Shown: positions 37,056 to 47,118, counted from the stretch's first letter. The stretch: 60,216 nt of DNA from CAYMND01 sp964465065 (GCA_964465065.1 CAYXHZ010000015.1:1-60216); one strand, 5' to 3'. Made by a program: numbers and translations. The notes: a model not told the origin generated them from the letters alone.

Positions 37056-37742
37056 TCAGTGTGTCAGCGAAAAAAGGATCCGGCTCCAGCTGAGTCGCAA
37101 TTCTTTCTTCATGGCCTTGGCTTGGGGCAGCCAGGTTTCCAGCAAACGGTAAAACTCGGCGTTGTGGGCCGGTACCAGCAGATGTGCCAATTCGTGGACG
37201 ATGACATAATCGATCAGCCGAGGCGGGCAGATCATCAGTGCTGCATTGAGGGTGATCCGGCCATCCTTGCGGCAACTGCCCCAACGGCTTCTCATCCAGC
37301 GCACCGTGACCGTCAGCGGCCGGTTTTCGGCGACATGGAGGCGGCGGCGCAGTTCGAAACAGCGACTGGGCAGATAATTTTCCGCCTGACGACGGTACCA
37401 AACGCGCATCGAGGCGCCCTGCAGCTTGTCTGAAGATTGTTCGATTCCGAAAAGGAAAAGCGGCTCGTCCGGCCGGGACGGCCTGGACTCGCTTTCCTGC
37501 ACCTGGACCAGGCGCTTGCCGATCCAATCGAGATGGGACAGCACAAAATTTCTCAGGTACTCAATGCCGAGCTGTACGGGTGCACGGACGACCACCAGGC
37601 GGTTCGGGTAGACACGCAGGGAAAGATTTTTCTTGTCGCGCCACTGGTAACGGACCGTGATTTCAGGAAATGCAGCCAGGGCTTCGCTGGTTTCCTTCAC
37701 CAGAGTCTGCTTGAAACGGCGGGTGCGGAATCTGGGAAACAA
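37056..37742 (-). CDS. YgjP-like (DUF45/SprT-type) zinc metallopeptidase
   Basis: 228 aa. Zinc motif HELAH with His183, Glu184 and His187, and the third ligand His193 in PAHNAEFYRLL; the upstream RSRWGSC motif is typical of YgjP/DUF45 proteins. No signal peptide, so probably cytoplasmic. The physiological substrate of this family is unknown; YgjP-like genes often flank restriction genes, which is not the case here. It ends 1-2 bp after the TauE/SafE gene, implying co-transcription. Confidence 0.88.
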   Translation of the reverse strand: MFPRFRTRRFKQTLVKETSEALAAFPEITVRYQWRDKKNLSLRVYPNRLVVVRAPVQLGIEYLRNFVLSHLDWIGKRLVQVQESESRPSRPDEPLFLFGIEQSSDKLQGASMRVWYRRQAENYLPSRCFELRRRLHVAENRPLTVTVRWMRSRWGSCRKDGRITLNAALMICPPRLIDYVIVHELAHLLVPAHNAEFYRLLETWLPQAKAMKKELRLSWSRILFSLTH

Positions 37743-37743
37743 C

Positions 37744-38520
37744 TCAAAAGATCCTGTAATTCTTGACGAACAGGTACAGCACCATGATCAGAACCACGAA
37801 CATGAAGACGGGACGGATGAAGCGGGCGCCCTTCTTCATGACCAGTCCGGATCCGCACAGGGCACCGCTGAACTGTCCGGCAGCCATGATCAATCCGATA
37901 TCGAAACGCACGTTGCCGCCCCAGAGAAACAAGAGCAGCGACACGATATTGCTGGTGAAATTCATCACCTTGGTATAGGCCGTGGCCCGGATCATGTTCA
38001 TGCCCCCCAGTACCAGCAGGACCAAGACCCAGAAATTCCCCGTTCCGGGCCCGAAGAACCCGTCGTAAAACCCCAGGGACAGACCGCACACCAGAAACAT
38101 CGGCACCGGACTCAGGCGGGGCGCATGATCGTTTTCACCCAGTTTCGGTTTGAAAAGCAGGTATACGAAGATCAGAGCCAGCAGCCAGGGAATGGTCATC
38201 GCCAACCAGCGGGAATCGATCCGCTGCACCACGAATGCGCCGCCGGCGGCGCCGATCAGCGTGCAGACGATTCCGGTCGCCAGCTCCCGATTGTATGAAA
38301 CATGGCCGTTACCGACAAAATTGAGCGTGGCCGAAAAGCTGCCGAAGGTGGACTGAAATTTATTGGTGCCCAGCACCAGCTGCGGCGGCAGGCCTATACC
38401 CAGCAGGACCGGAACGGTGATCAATCCGCCGCCACCGGCCACCGAATCGATGAAACCGGCAAAAAAACCGGTCAGAAATAGCAGAGAGATCATCCATACA
38501 GTCAGGCTGAAAGTTTCCAT
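37744..38520 (-). CDS. TauE/SafE family sulfite/anion permease
   Basis: 258 aa, about 8 TM helices. Family signatures are visible: GFIDSVAGGGGLITVPVLL near the N-terminus and GFYDGFFGPGTGNFWVL in the second half, the two inverted-repeat motifs of TauE/SafE. Members export sulfite, sulfoacetate or other organosulfur anions; the substrate is not determined. Located between a peptidase gene and a small HTH gene on the same strand. Confidence 0.9.
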   Translation of the reverse strand: METFSLTVWMISLLFLTGFFAGFIDSVAGGGGLITVPVLLGIGLPPQLVLGTNKFQSTFGSFSATLNFVGNGHVSYNRELATGIVCTLIGAAGGAFVVQRIDSRWLAMTIPWLLALIFVYLLFKPKLGENDHAPRLSPVPMFLVCGLSLGFYDGFFGPGTGNFWVLVLLVLGGMNMIRATAYTKVMNFTSNIVSLLLFLWGGNVRFDIGLIMAAGQFSGALCGSGLVMKKGARFIRPVFMFVVLIMVLYLFVKNYRIF

Positions 38521-38555
38521 GATGCCGGCATTCTACTCCAAAAGCGCCCGCCAAC

Positions 38556-38933
38556 TCAATCCCTGACGTGATCGGCGTCGTCGATCAGGCCGAGCAGTTT
38601 CAGCCTGGCGATCAGCGCGCCGCGGCCGCGCCCCATGGATTGCATCAGTTCCGGCAGGGCGGCGCCGGCCAGGTAGCGCTCGCGGAGTTCGTTGTCCAGC
38701 TCGGGAGTCCATCTCTGGCCCGATCCCGGACCTGATGGTCTGACAGGCCGATCCGTCCCCGCCCGGATCATATCGACGGCCGCAAACAGGGCGCGGATGA
38801 TATCGGGCTTGTTGAAGGGAGAGTCCCCGGAAAAGGGCAGACCGCTGACCGGATCTACGCCGTGGGCCAACGACGACAGGATGCGGATGATTTCGCCGGG
38901 TTGCATTTTTCGGTCAGCTTGATTCGGATTCAT
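38556..38933 (-). CDS. Small HTH-like conserved hypothetical protein
   Basis: 125 aa from the ATG at 38933, preceded by GGAG. The N-terminal half (EIIRILSSLAHGVDPVSGLP, FNKPDIIRALFAAVDMI) resembles short accessory regions found at the ends of helicase-related proteins. The C-terminal half has a Myb/SANT- or sigma-like helix-turn-helix (RWTPELDNELRERYLAGAAL, GRGRGALIARLKLLGLI). DNA binding is plausible. No further assignment. Confidence 0.65.
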   Translation of the reverse strand: MNPNQADRKMQPGEIIRILSSLAHGVDPVSGLPFSGDSPFNKPDIIRALFAAVDMIRAGTDRPVRPSGPGSGQRWTPELDNELRERYLAGAALPELMQSMGRGRGALIARLKLLGLIDDADHVRD

Positions 38934-39012
38934 TGCCTGCTCCTCGTTCAGTAGACCTATCATACCGCATTATCGGTCAAAAGAAAAAATGCGGACCTGG
39001 CCGTCCGTCAGC

Positions 39013-42000
39013 CTAGGCGTTTTTCTTGAACCGTTCGATCAAACCGTACAGCGCCTGTATCGACACCGGCTTGGTCAGATAGGCATCCATACCGGAAGCG
39101 TAGGACTTCTCCATGTGCATGGTCTGGGCATGGGCGGTCAGAGCCACGATGGGCACCCGTTTGCCGCCGTTGCCTTCCCAATTGCGAATGATCCGGGTGG
39201 CCTGATAGCCGTCCATTACCGGCATCTGCAGGTCCATCAGCACCAGGTTGGCGCCTTTGGAAAAGAAAATGTTGACGGCCTCCTGGCCGTCCCGGGCGAT
39301 CATGACCTGCCAGCCCCGCTTGCCGAGCAGACGACTGATCATTTTCTGGTTGATCTCGTTGTCTTCGGCTACCAGAACGCGAAATTCCTTGGCATCGAGG
39401 TCGAGCACCGGCCGGGCTTCGATCCTGGGTTCGACCGCGACCGTCTTCATGGAAAAAGAGCCCAGCCATTTTGCGAGCTCGTTGGGGAAAATCGGTTTGA
39501 GAATGGTCTCGTTGACCCCCAGCGACAACAATTGTTCGATGAGGCTGAGACTCTTGCCGTGGCTGAGGAGAAGCATCGGTTTCAGCTGGCAGGTTTGTTT
39601 TTCCAGAAATGTCCGCAACTTCTCCAGAATGCCGTCATCCTGGCCCAGAGCCAGGATGATCCCGTCCAGATTGACGTATTCGGCCGCCAGTTGCGCAAAA
39701 AAATCTTCACTGCTGGCGCATTCCACCACGTTCTGACCGAAGCGGGCCAAGTGATCCAGCAGGATCATCCGGGCCATGGGATGGGCTTCGAAGAGCAGCA
39801 GGCGGTATTGGGGAAAATCGGCGCCGGGTGCTGACGACTTCGCTTTGACGTATTCGATGGGCAACTCGATCTCAAAACTGCTGCCATCCCCCAGGCGACT
39901 GCTGACGGAAATGGTTCCGCCCAGGGCGGTCACCAGCCTTTTGCAGATACTCAGGCCCAGTCCGGTTCCGCCCTGTCGACGGCTCATGGAACTGTCGACC
40001 TGATAGAAACGCTCGAAAATCTGGGCGACCTGATCGTCGGGGATGCCGATGCCGGTATCCCTGACCACGAAACGCAGGCCATGACCGCTGTCGCCGTCGC
40101 GGATACAACGCACCGTCAGCATCACAAAGCCGTTTTCCGTGAACTTGACTGCATTCCCGATCAGGTTGACCAGAATCTGCCGTATCTTGACGGGGTCCCC
40201 GAAGCAGGTTCCGGTCGCTTCCGGATCGAAGTCGCAAATCATCTCCAGGCCCCGCTCATGACACTTTACGGCAAACATGCGGATGACCCGCCGTACCAGA
40301 CCGGTCAGATCGAATTCCATTTTTTCGATCTGGATACGCCCCGTCTCGATCCGGGAAAAATCAAGGATCTCGCTGATGATTTCCAGGAGAGACTCGCCGC
40401 TGCGCTTGATGTCGTTGAGATGATCGGCCCGTTGCGAATTGGCCTCATCCTCGAGCAGGATCTCGGTCAGGCCCAGAATGCCGTTGAGCGGAGTTCTGAT
40501 TTCGTGGGACATATTGGCCAGAAACTCGTTCTTGGCTTCATTGGCTTTCTGGGCGGCGTCCCGGGCGTTGCGGATCTCCTCCTCGATGCGCCTTTGCACC
40601 GTCATGTCGCGGATCACGGCCATGACCACCGGAAAACCGTGCCCCGATATGGCGCTGAACTGAATATCGGCCGAAAAGCTGCGGCCATCCAAAGAGCGCA
40701 GCTCCCAGTCGATACGCAGGACACCTTTCTGTCGGGCCTCCTTGATGGAGGAACGGAAGGTTTTGTCGTCTTTGTCATCGCCGCGGAGAAACCGCCACCA
40801 GGCGATACTGCGGAATTGATTCAAGTCGATACAGCCCAACAGTTTCAGCGCGGCCGGATTGGCATCGACCGCCGAACCGTCCCGCCCGTCGAACAGGATG
40901 ATGGCGTCAGCCGTCAATTCGTACAGACCCCGGTAATAAGCCTCTTTTTCGGCCAATTCCTGCTTGGCCGCCATATTGCGCTTCAGCAGCTCGTCCAGGT
41001 CGTAACGAACCAGTTCCAGGACATCGTACAGGGAGCGGAAAGGGTGGTTTTCGGCTATCCCGGGTACCGGCTTCGGTTCCCCATCCCAGCCGAAAGCGGC
41101 CACGTATTCGATCATCTCCTGAATGTACCGGCCGTACATGTCCTTGGGGTCGCTTCTGGAGCTCAGATCCAGCCTCCCCTTGTAATCGTTGAAGACGCTG
41201 TCGCTGATTTTGATGGCTTCCGGCAAGGTCTGGCAGTAATAGACCTTGACGATCCAGTGCCGTACCACGGCGAAGGTCGTTCTCATGATCGGCGAAGCGC
41301 CGACCAGGATGAGCGCGGTCGGGGCGTTCGTTTCCTGATTGAGCCGGAAGTAAGCCTTGGCCAGACGGATCCTCACCCCGATATCGGCACCCGTCAAACC
41401 GGTGTAATCGGCGATCTGAACGTACGATTCGCCCACGGAGAACAACTGCGAACGAATCTCCCGGTACAGATCGATCACCGCGTCGATATGGTGGGACCTC
41501 ATCCAGCCCATGGGGCGGGTGAGCAGCACGCGGTTGCCGATCATGCCGACGCTGATGCTCAAATCGCCCCAGTTCCGCGCCCATTCCGCCAGTTCCGAGA
41601 TGATGATCTGATCCTTGTCCTGGCTCATCTCCACCCAATCCAGCGCTCTCTTGATCGCCGCCGGGTAGTCCTTGTGCATCTCGAAGGGGAACGGCGAGCG
41701 GCTGATGGTCAGCCCCATGCGGATGATGGCCCGGACCTTGATGGACATGTTGAAAAAGATCACCCCCAGGATCTGATGACGGTGATCGTAAAACTGCTGG
41801 ATCTGTTTGACGCGGGTTTCCTTGCTGGGCATACCGTAGACATCCGCATAATCGCGCAATTCGACCACCTGGGAAGTGGTTCCGAAACGGGCGAACGACT
41901 CGGCCAGAAACTGCTCGCGCAGTTCGTAGAAGCGCTCGACGTTCTGGTACTGAGTGTCGCCGTGGTGACTGATCAGCAGGATGCGCCGGCCGATGAAACA

Positions 42001-42108
42001 GAAATCGACGAAGTAGCGCTCGTTGATGACGCAATGCTGCCATTTGGGCTCGCGAAATATCACCAGCCCACTGACAGGGCAATACTCCAAATCTGAACTC
42101 AATGCCAT
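39013..42108 (-). CDS. Hybrid histidine kinase with duplicated N-terminal alpha/beta module
   Basis: 1031 aa, no TM helices, so a soluble sensor. Two copies of an alpha/beta module at about 28-155 and 184-305 align (IGRRILLIS with IGNRVLLTR; DYADVYG with DYTGLTG; DYPAAIK with TLPEAIK), resembling STAS-like folds. Then a PAS domain (about 400-520), HisKA with His535 in NMSHEIRTPLNG, HATPase (FVVRDTGIGIPDD, GGTGLGLSICKRL), a degenerate receiver lacking the Asp (about 785-895), and an intact receiver with Asp959 in VLMDLQMPVMDG. Output presumably goes to a phosphotransfer protein elsewhere. The ATG has only a weak ribosome site. Confidence 0.88.
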   Translation of the reverse strand: MALSSDLEYCPVSGLVIFREPKWQHCVINERYFVDFCFIGRRILLISHHGDTQYQNVERFYELREQFLAESFARFGTTSQVVELRDYADVYGMPSKETRVKQIQQFYDHRHQILGVIFFNMSIKVRAIIRMGLTISRSPFPFEMHKDYPAAIKRALDWVEMSQDKDQIIISELAEWARNWGDLSISVGMIGNRVLLTRPMGWMRSHHIDAVIDLYREIRSQLFSVGESYVQIADYTGLTGADIGVRIRLAKAYFRLNQETNAPTALILVGASPIMRTTFAVVRHWIVKVYYCQTLPEAIKISDSVFNDYKGRLDLSSRSDPKDMYGRYIQEMIEYVAAFGWDGEPKPVPGIAENHPFRSLYDVLELVRYDLDELLKRNMAAKQELAEKEAYYRGLYELTADAIILFDGRDGSAVDANPAALKLLGCIDLNQFRSIAWWRFLRGDDKDDKTFRSSIKEARQKGVLRIDWELRSLDGRSFSADIQFSAISGHGFPVVMAVIRDMTVQRRIEEEIRNARDAAQKANEAKNEFLANMSHEIRTPLNGILGLTEILLEDEANSQRADHLNDIKRSGESLLEIISEILDFSRIETGRIQIEKMEFDLTGLVRRVIRMFAVKCHERGLEMICDFDPEATGTCFGDPVKIRQILVNLIGNAVKFTENGFVMLTVRCIRDGDSGHGLRFVVRDTGIGIPDDQVAQIFERFYQVDSSMSRRQGGTGLGLSICKRLVTALGGTISVSSRLGDGSSFEIELPIEYVKAKSSAPGADFPQYRLLLFEAHPMARMILLDHLARFGQNVVECASSEDFFAQLAAEYVNLDGIILALGQDDGILEKLRTFLEKQTCQLKPMLLLSHGKSLSLIEQLLSLGVNETILKPIFPNELAKWLGSFSMKTVAVEPRIEARPVLDLDAKEFRVLVAEDNEINQKMISRLLGKRGWQVMIARDGQEAVNIFFSKGANLVLMDLQMPVMDGYQATRIIRNWEGNGGKRVPIVALTAHAQTMHMEKSYASGMDAYLTKPVSIQALYGLIERFKKNA

Positions 42109-42191
42109 CGGGGGCGAACCATCTCAACCCCAACAATATGCACTGATTTTATCGATATGTCACACTCGGGCCCGAGTCGGACGCCGATATA

Positions 42192-43307
42192 TCATTTCAG
42201 GGCCTTGTGCACCTCATCGCAGATGAAATCCTGCTGGTTCGCTTCCAGGTACGGGTGAAAGGGCAGACTCATCACCTGGCTGCAGATCGTTTCCGCTGCC
42301 GGGCAAACGCCCTTGCGGTTGTAACGATTCTGATACACCGGCTGCTGATGCAGCGGAATCGGGTAATAGACCGCCGTCGGGATACCCGCCTCGCCCAGGG
42401 CCTTGCGCAGAGGTTCACGACGGTCGGTGCGGATGGTGTACTGCGCCCAGGCCGAGCGGTTGCCGGGCAGGATCACCGGAGTCTCCACCACTCCGGCCAG
42501 CCGGCGGTTATAGCGTTCGGCCACCTGCTGGCGCAGGTCCATTTCCTCGGCGAACAGTTCCATTTTGGCCAGGAGCACCGCCGCCTGGAAGGAATCCAGC
42601 CGTCCGTTGATCCCGATTCTTTCATAGATGTAGCGATCCTCGCCGTAACCGTGTTGGCGGATCGAACACAGCTTGCGATACATATCCGCCTCGGTGCAGA
42701 AAACCATTCCGCCGTCCCCGTAGCCGCCCAGCGGTTTGGCCGGGAAAAAGCTGGTCGCACCCACGGCAGCCAGGGTGCCGGCCTTTTTGCCGTTCTGTTC
42801 GGCGCCGAAACTCTGCGCCGCATCTTCGATGACGAACAGGCCTTCCTGGTCGGCGATACGCTGGATGGCCGGATAATCGGCGATCTGTCCGAAAAGGTCG
42901 ACCGGGATGATTCCCTTCGGCCGCAGCCGCCCTTCCTTCTTGACTTCAGCGATCCGCGCCTTCAGATGCTCGATGTCCATATTGTACGTGACCGGGTCGA
43001 TATCGACCAGGATCGGTTCGGCCTTGAGAAAGGCCACGACTTCCGCCGTGGCGGCGAAGGTGAAGGTCGGGCAGAAAACCGCGTCGTTGGGCCCGATGTC
43101 GTAAACCAGCAGTGGCATGATCAGGGCATCGGTGCCGCTGGAGACGCCGACGGCGAAAGGGGATGCGGTATACTCGGCCAGACGCTTTTCCAGTTCCTCG
43201 ATTTCCGGTCCGTTGATATAGTGGCCGTGGTCCAGAATGGCGTGCAGACGAGTTTCTATGCTCTTGCGAATCCGTTTTTGCTGAGTGACCAAATCGATGA
43301 ATTGCAT
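42192..43307 (-). CDS. wbpE: DegT/DnrJ/EryC1 aminotransferase, WbpE-like
   Basis: 371 aa from the ATG at 43307, 4-5 nt after GGAGG. It aligns by eye along its length with WbpE of Pseudomonas: IDLVTQQKRIR, GHYINGPEIEELE, VIEDAAQSFGAE, SFFPAKPLGGYGDGG (PLP lysine) and QVMSLPFHPYLE. WbpE transfers an amino group to the 3-keto intermediate in UDP-GlcNAc(3NAc)A synthesis. It forms a two-gene operon with the UDP-GlcNAc dehydrogenase, 14 bp downstream of it. The remaining pathway genes (oxidase wbpB, acetyltransferase wbpD) are absent here. Confidence 0.88.
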   Translation of the reverse strand: MQFIDLVTQQKRIRKSIETRLHAILDHGHYINGPEIEELEKRLAEYTASPFAVGVSSGTDALIMPLLVYDIGPNDAVFCPTFTFAATAEVVAFLKAEPILVDIDPVTYNMDIEHLKARIAEVKKEGRLRPKGIIPVDLFGQIADYPAIQRIADQEGLFVIEDAAQSFGAEQNGKKAGTLAAVGATSFFPAKPLGGYGDGGMVFCTEADMYRKLCSIRQHGYGEDRYIYERIGINGRLDSFQAAVLLAKMELFAEEMDLRQQVAERYNRRLAGVVETPVILPGNRSAWAQYTIRTDRREPLRKALGEAGIPTAVYYPIPLHQQPVYQNRYNRKGVCPAAETICSQVMSLPFHPYLEANQQDFICDEVHKALK

Positions 43308-43321
43308 GAAACCTCCATCCC

Positions 43322-44674
43322 TCAGGATTTGCAGACGTGCGAACCGTAGAGGCCTCGGGAAGCCAGGGCGTTGCGGGTATCGACGATGACCCGCCCCAGG
43401 TTGAGAAGCTTCTGATAGTCGACCGCCTTGTGATCGGTGACGATGATGACCAGATCGAACTGTTTCTCGCGGCAAGCGGCCAGATCGACACTCTTTTTAT
43501 GCATGTTGTATTTCCGGGTTTTGCTGATGACCGGAATGAACGGATCGTGATAGCTGACCTCCAGGTCTTCCTGTTCCAACAAGTCGATGATCTTGAGGGC
43601 CGGGCTTTCCCGGAGATCGTCGATATCCGGTTTGTAGGCCACGCCGCAAACCAGGGCCTTGGCTTTGGCCCAGGCGATACCCTGACGCCCCAGCTGATTG
43701 AGGGCGTTGTTGACCACATAGTAGGGCTGATTGCTGTTGACCTCACCGGCCAGTTCGATGAAACGGGTCGGATATTCGACCTCCTTGGCCTTCCAGGTCA
43801 GATAGAAGGGGTCGATGGGAATGCAGTGTCCGCCCAGTCCCGGTCCGGGATAAAAGGCCTGAAAGCCGAACGGTTTGGTCTTGGCCGCCTCGATGACTTC
43901 CCAGATATCGATGCCCAGGCGGGCCAGAACCACCTTCAGTTCGTTGACCAGAGCGATGTTCACGGCCCGGAAGGTGTTTTCCAGGATCTTGGAGGATTCG
44001 GCCACTTTGGGCGAAGAAACCGGCACGGTACGCACGATCGTTTTGTACAGGGCTTCGATCAGAGTCAGCCCATCCGGACTCATGGCGCTGACCACCTTGG
44101 GAATCTTGCCGGTATCGAAATCGGGGTTGCCCGGATCCTCCCGTTCCGGCGAAAAACCGAGGTAGAAATCCTGGCCTTCCTTCAAGCCGGTTTTGGCCAG
44201 AATGGGGTGCATTTCATCTTCGGTGGTACCCGGATAGGTCGTGCTTTCCAGAACGACCACCTGTCCGGGTCTGAGGGTTTTGGCGATCATCTCGGTCGAG
44301 TTCAGAACGAAGGACAGGTCGGGTTCGTTGTGGTGACCGAGCGGCGTCGGCACGCAGATGAGCAGGAAATCGGGTTCGGAGAGCCGGCTCGAATCGCTGG
44401 TGGCGCTGAGACGCCGGGTACGCAGAGCGTGTTCCTCGAGAAAATCGGTGCCGATATGTTTGATGTAACTCTCACCCCGCATGATTTTTTCAACCTTGCT
44501 CTGGTCGATGTCGTAACCGAGAACATGGAAGCCCTTTTTGAGGAATTCTCTGGCCAGGGGCAATCCGACATAGCCCAGGCCGATGATGCCGATCAGCGCT
44601 TGACGAGCCTCGATCTTGGCGAGTAGGTCCGCACAGGAAAACCGATTGGATTGCATGCTCGAATTCTGACTCAT
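43322..44674 (-). CDS. wbpA: Nucleotide-sugar 6-dehydrogenase, WbpA-like
   Basis: 450 aa. Rossmann motif IIGLGYVGLPLAREFLKKGF, CVPTPL, ESTTYPGTTE, GFSPEREDPGN, and the catalytic Cys in GPGLGGHCIPIDP. These match UDP-N-acetylglucosamine 6-dehydrogenases (WbpA/TviB group) better than UDP-glucose dehydrogenases. It oxidises UDP-GlcNAc to UDP-GlcNAcA with NAD+, feeding surface polysaccharide. The ATG at 44674 gives about 20 extra N-terminal residues; Met7 (44656) is an alternative. First gene of the pair with the WbpE-like aminotransferase. Confidence 0.9.
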   Translation of the reverse strand: MSQNSSMQSNRFSCADLLAKIEARQALIGIIGLGYVGLPLAREFLKKGFHVLGYDIDQSKVEKIMRGESYIKHIGTDFLEEHALRTRRLSATSDSSRLSEPDFLLICVPTPLGHHNEPDLSFVLNSTEMIAKTLRPGQVVVLESTTYPGTTEDEMHPILAKTGLKEGQDFYLGFSPEREDPGNPDFDTGKIPKVVSAMSPDGLTLIEALYKTIVRTVPVSSPKVAESSKILENTFRAVNIALVNELKVVLARLGIDIWEVIEAAKTKPFGFQAFYPGPGLGGHCIPIDPFYLTWKAKEVEYPTRFIELAGEVNSNQPYYVVNNALNQLGRQGIAWAKAKALVCGVAYKPDIDDLRESPALKIIDLLEQEDLEVSYHDPFIPVISKTRKYNMHKKSVDLAACREKQFDLVIIVTDHKAVDYQKLLNLGRVIVDTRNALASRGLYGSHVCKS

Positions 44675-44796
44675 GTTATACCCCTTTTTTTGTGCCGACG
44701 GGTGCCCTTATGATTTGAACCGGAACATACCCGCACAAGTTCCACAGCACAAGTTATCAAGCTCATATTAAACAGAAGAAGCATGCCAATGTCAAG

Positions 44797-47118
44797 ATGA
44801 AAAAAACACGGTTTGCATACACACTAGGTATGTCAGAGATGAAGCCCATGGACAAAGAGAAGCTGATCGAGGAATTCAAGACCCTGCTGCGCCAGAAGGA
44901 CAGCCTTTCGGAAGTCGAGTTCCGGCTGTCACTGGAGCAATTGATCCGCAACAGCGGCGAGATCGGCATCGACCTCCTGGAAAGCCTGCTCAATTCCAAG
45001 GCTCTGGATACCACCATCCGCCTGCAGCTGATCCGCGTCAGCGGATACATCAACATGCCCAGGCTGCTCATCCCGCTGAAAAGAATCATCGAGGTCGACG
45101 AGAACATCCACCTCAAAAAAGAGGCGGTGATTTCGGTGGCCAAATTCAACGACCAGAAAGCCCTCAACATCCTCAACCACGCCATCACCACCATCAAAAA
45201 TCCCCTGTTGCTGCAGACCGTCAACGTGGAAATCGCCAAAATCAAGCAGAACAATCCCATCCTGGCCCTGCTGCCGAGGTTTCTGCAGGGCAACGGCAAC
45301 CCCAAGGCTTTCGGCGTCACCCTGAGCATACTCAAGCGCATCATCAACGCCAGCGAGGCCTCCGCCTTCATCACCTACCTCAACTGCGGACGTTCGGACC
45401 TGGAGAACGGCGCCTACGAAATCATCTGCGCCGGAGGCAGTCAGGATCACAGCCACTTCATCCGCGAATTCATCGCCAAAAAATGGTCCTCGATCCCCGC
45501 AGTCGATGCCGCGGAATGCGAGGAGATCTATTTTCTGGCCTACCATCTCAACGTCTACCTGTTCCGTTGTCCGGAAAAAACCGCCATTTTTATTCCCGTG
45601 CTCCAGTCCATTCTCGCCAGGGTCGGCGACGAACGGGTGCAGCGCATCATCATCGCCATGCTGGGCAAGGGGGCGGCCAATGCCGATGATCTGCACTATC
45701 TGGCCGAATATTTCATGGCCCGTCCCGCCCTCCAGGAGACGCTGATCGAATCCCTGCAGGGCAACCCGACAGCCGTTCCGTTTCTCTTCGATCTCTACCG
45801 CCAGGCTTCGGCCAACCGCGAGGCGGTCATCTCCTCCCTCTTGTGCAGCCCCGAAGGCTGCGATTTCTTCTTCAACGCCTTCGACGAGTTGGAATTCACC
45901 GATCAGCAGCATGTCATCAACCACCTGCCCGGCAAAAAGAGCAAGGAACTCAACCTGTTCATCAACCACGTCTTTCAAAAGGGCGCCTATCGGCTCAAAG
46001 AGATCCTGATGCAACGGGTGCGCAGCAACTTCGATCCCAGCGTGGCGGCAATCCTGTTCGATCCCGAGCATGAGAAGGAATTCACCTTCATGGGCGAGGT
46101 CTACCTGGAAACCATCCGCAGCCTGTTCCCGATTCAGACCATCCGCCGTACCGTGTACAATCTGTACACGGAAGAATACTCGGTCAGTCAGATCAAGCGG
46201 ACCCTGCACGGCCTACAGCCTCTGATCGGCCTGGAACTGTTCGTCAGCTTCGATCCGCCCAGTCTGCTGGGTGCGCTGCTGACCAAGATTCTGGCCTTCA
46301 GCAGCAAGGACCTGACCCTGCAATTTCTCAACCTGTTCCGTTCCCTACGCAGTTTCGATCCGGCCACGGCCCAGAACTGCCTGGATGCCCTGAGTCGGGT
46401 GTACACCATGAAGGACAGCAAAACCTCGCCCCAGGAAAGAAGCGAGATCAACCGCTGCCGGGACTGGTGGCGCGACAACCTTCTGGACCTGCGCGAGATC
46501 GAGGATGGCAAGAACAAGCTGCAGCGGGTTCTGGACCAGCGTCCGTTTTCGGCGGCGTCTTTTGCCGAAGTCTGGAAAAATGCCCAGGTTTCGGCCTTGA
46601 TGATGATCGAAGAGGTTTTCGAAAAGCTGCGCACCCTGTTCGCCGAAACGGTGGAAGGCGGCATCAACGACTGGACACAGCTCTTTTCCAGCCATCAGCC
46701 GCTGGCCATATACATGAACGAGGAAATCGCCAGGCTGCTGGCCCGGCACAGCGAGATCATCTACAATCCCCTGAGGAAACTGCACAACGAATTGCCCAAG
46801 TCCCCGCCGATCGTCAACGTGCAGACCGGTTCGCCCAGCCAGCGGGCCATCCTCATGGAATCGCTGATGTACGCCATGCCGCTGATGACCATCAGCAGCG
46901 ATGAAATCGAGCTGCGCAAGCAGGACGTGCTGCTCTGCGACGCCGAGGCTTTACGGGCACGCATGCTGCTGGGCAAACTGATCCCAGGGCAGCTCTACCT
47001 GTTTCTCAACAAGCCGGCCGAGATCCTGCCGTTCAAGGATCTCAACCCGCGCAGTCTGATCGCTCCATATTCGTATTACCGGATCACCAAGGAAATTCTG
47101 TCGCACCTTCTGTTGTGA
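44797..47118 (+). CDS. Large alpha-helical repeat protein of unknown function
   Basis: 773 aa. The first half shows HEAT-like helical pairs (IDLLESLLNSKALDTTIRLQLIRVSG, KALNILNHAITTIKNPLLLQTVN, VLQSILARVGDERVQRIIIAMLGKG); the C-terminal part (about 600-773) is less repetitive. No catalytic motif, signal peptide or TM helix. Starts at 44797, 44830, 44839 and 44848 are possible and none has a strong ribosome site. It is convergent with the SelB-like gene 16 bp away. Probable protein-binding solenoid. Confidence 0.7.
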   Translation: MKKTRFAYTLGMSEMKPMDKEKLIEEFKTLLRQKDSLSEVEFRLSLEQLIRNSGEIGIDLLESLLNSKALDTTIRLQLIRVSGYINMPRLLIPLKRIIEVDENIHLKKEAVISVAKFNDQKALNILNHAITTIKNPLLLQTVNVEIAKIKQNNPILALLPRFLQGNGNPKAFGVTLSILKRIINASEASAFITYLNCGRSDLENGAYEIICAGGSQDHSHFIREFIAKKWSSIPAVDAAECEEIYFLAYHLNVYLFRCPEKTAIFIPVLQSILARVGDERVQRIIIAMLGKGAANADDLHYLAEYFMARPALQETLIESLQGNPTAVPFLFDLYRQASANREAVISSLLCSPEGCDFFFNAFDELEFTDQQHVINHLPGKKSKELNLFINHVFQKGAYRLKEILMQRVRSNFDPSVAAILFDPEHEKEFTFMGEVYLETIRSLFPIQTIRRTVYNLYTEEYSVSQIKRTLHGLQPLIGLELFVSFDPPSLLGALLTKILAFSSKDLTLQFLNLFRSLRSFDPATAQNCLDALSRVYTMKDSKTSPQERSEINRCRDWWRDNLLDLREIEDGKNKLQRVLDQRPFSAASFAEVWKNAQVSALMMIEEVFEKLRTLFAETVEGGINDWTQLFSSHQPLAIYMNEEIARLLARHSEIIYNPLRKLHNELPKSPPIVNVQTGSPSQRAILMESLMYAMPLMTISSDEIELRKQDVLLCDAEALRARMLLGKLIPGQLYLFLNKPAEILPFKDLNPRSLIAPYSYYRITKEILSHLLL

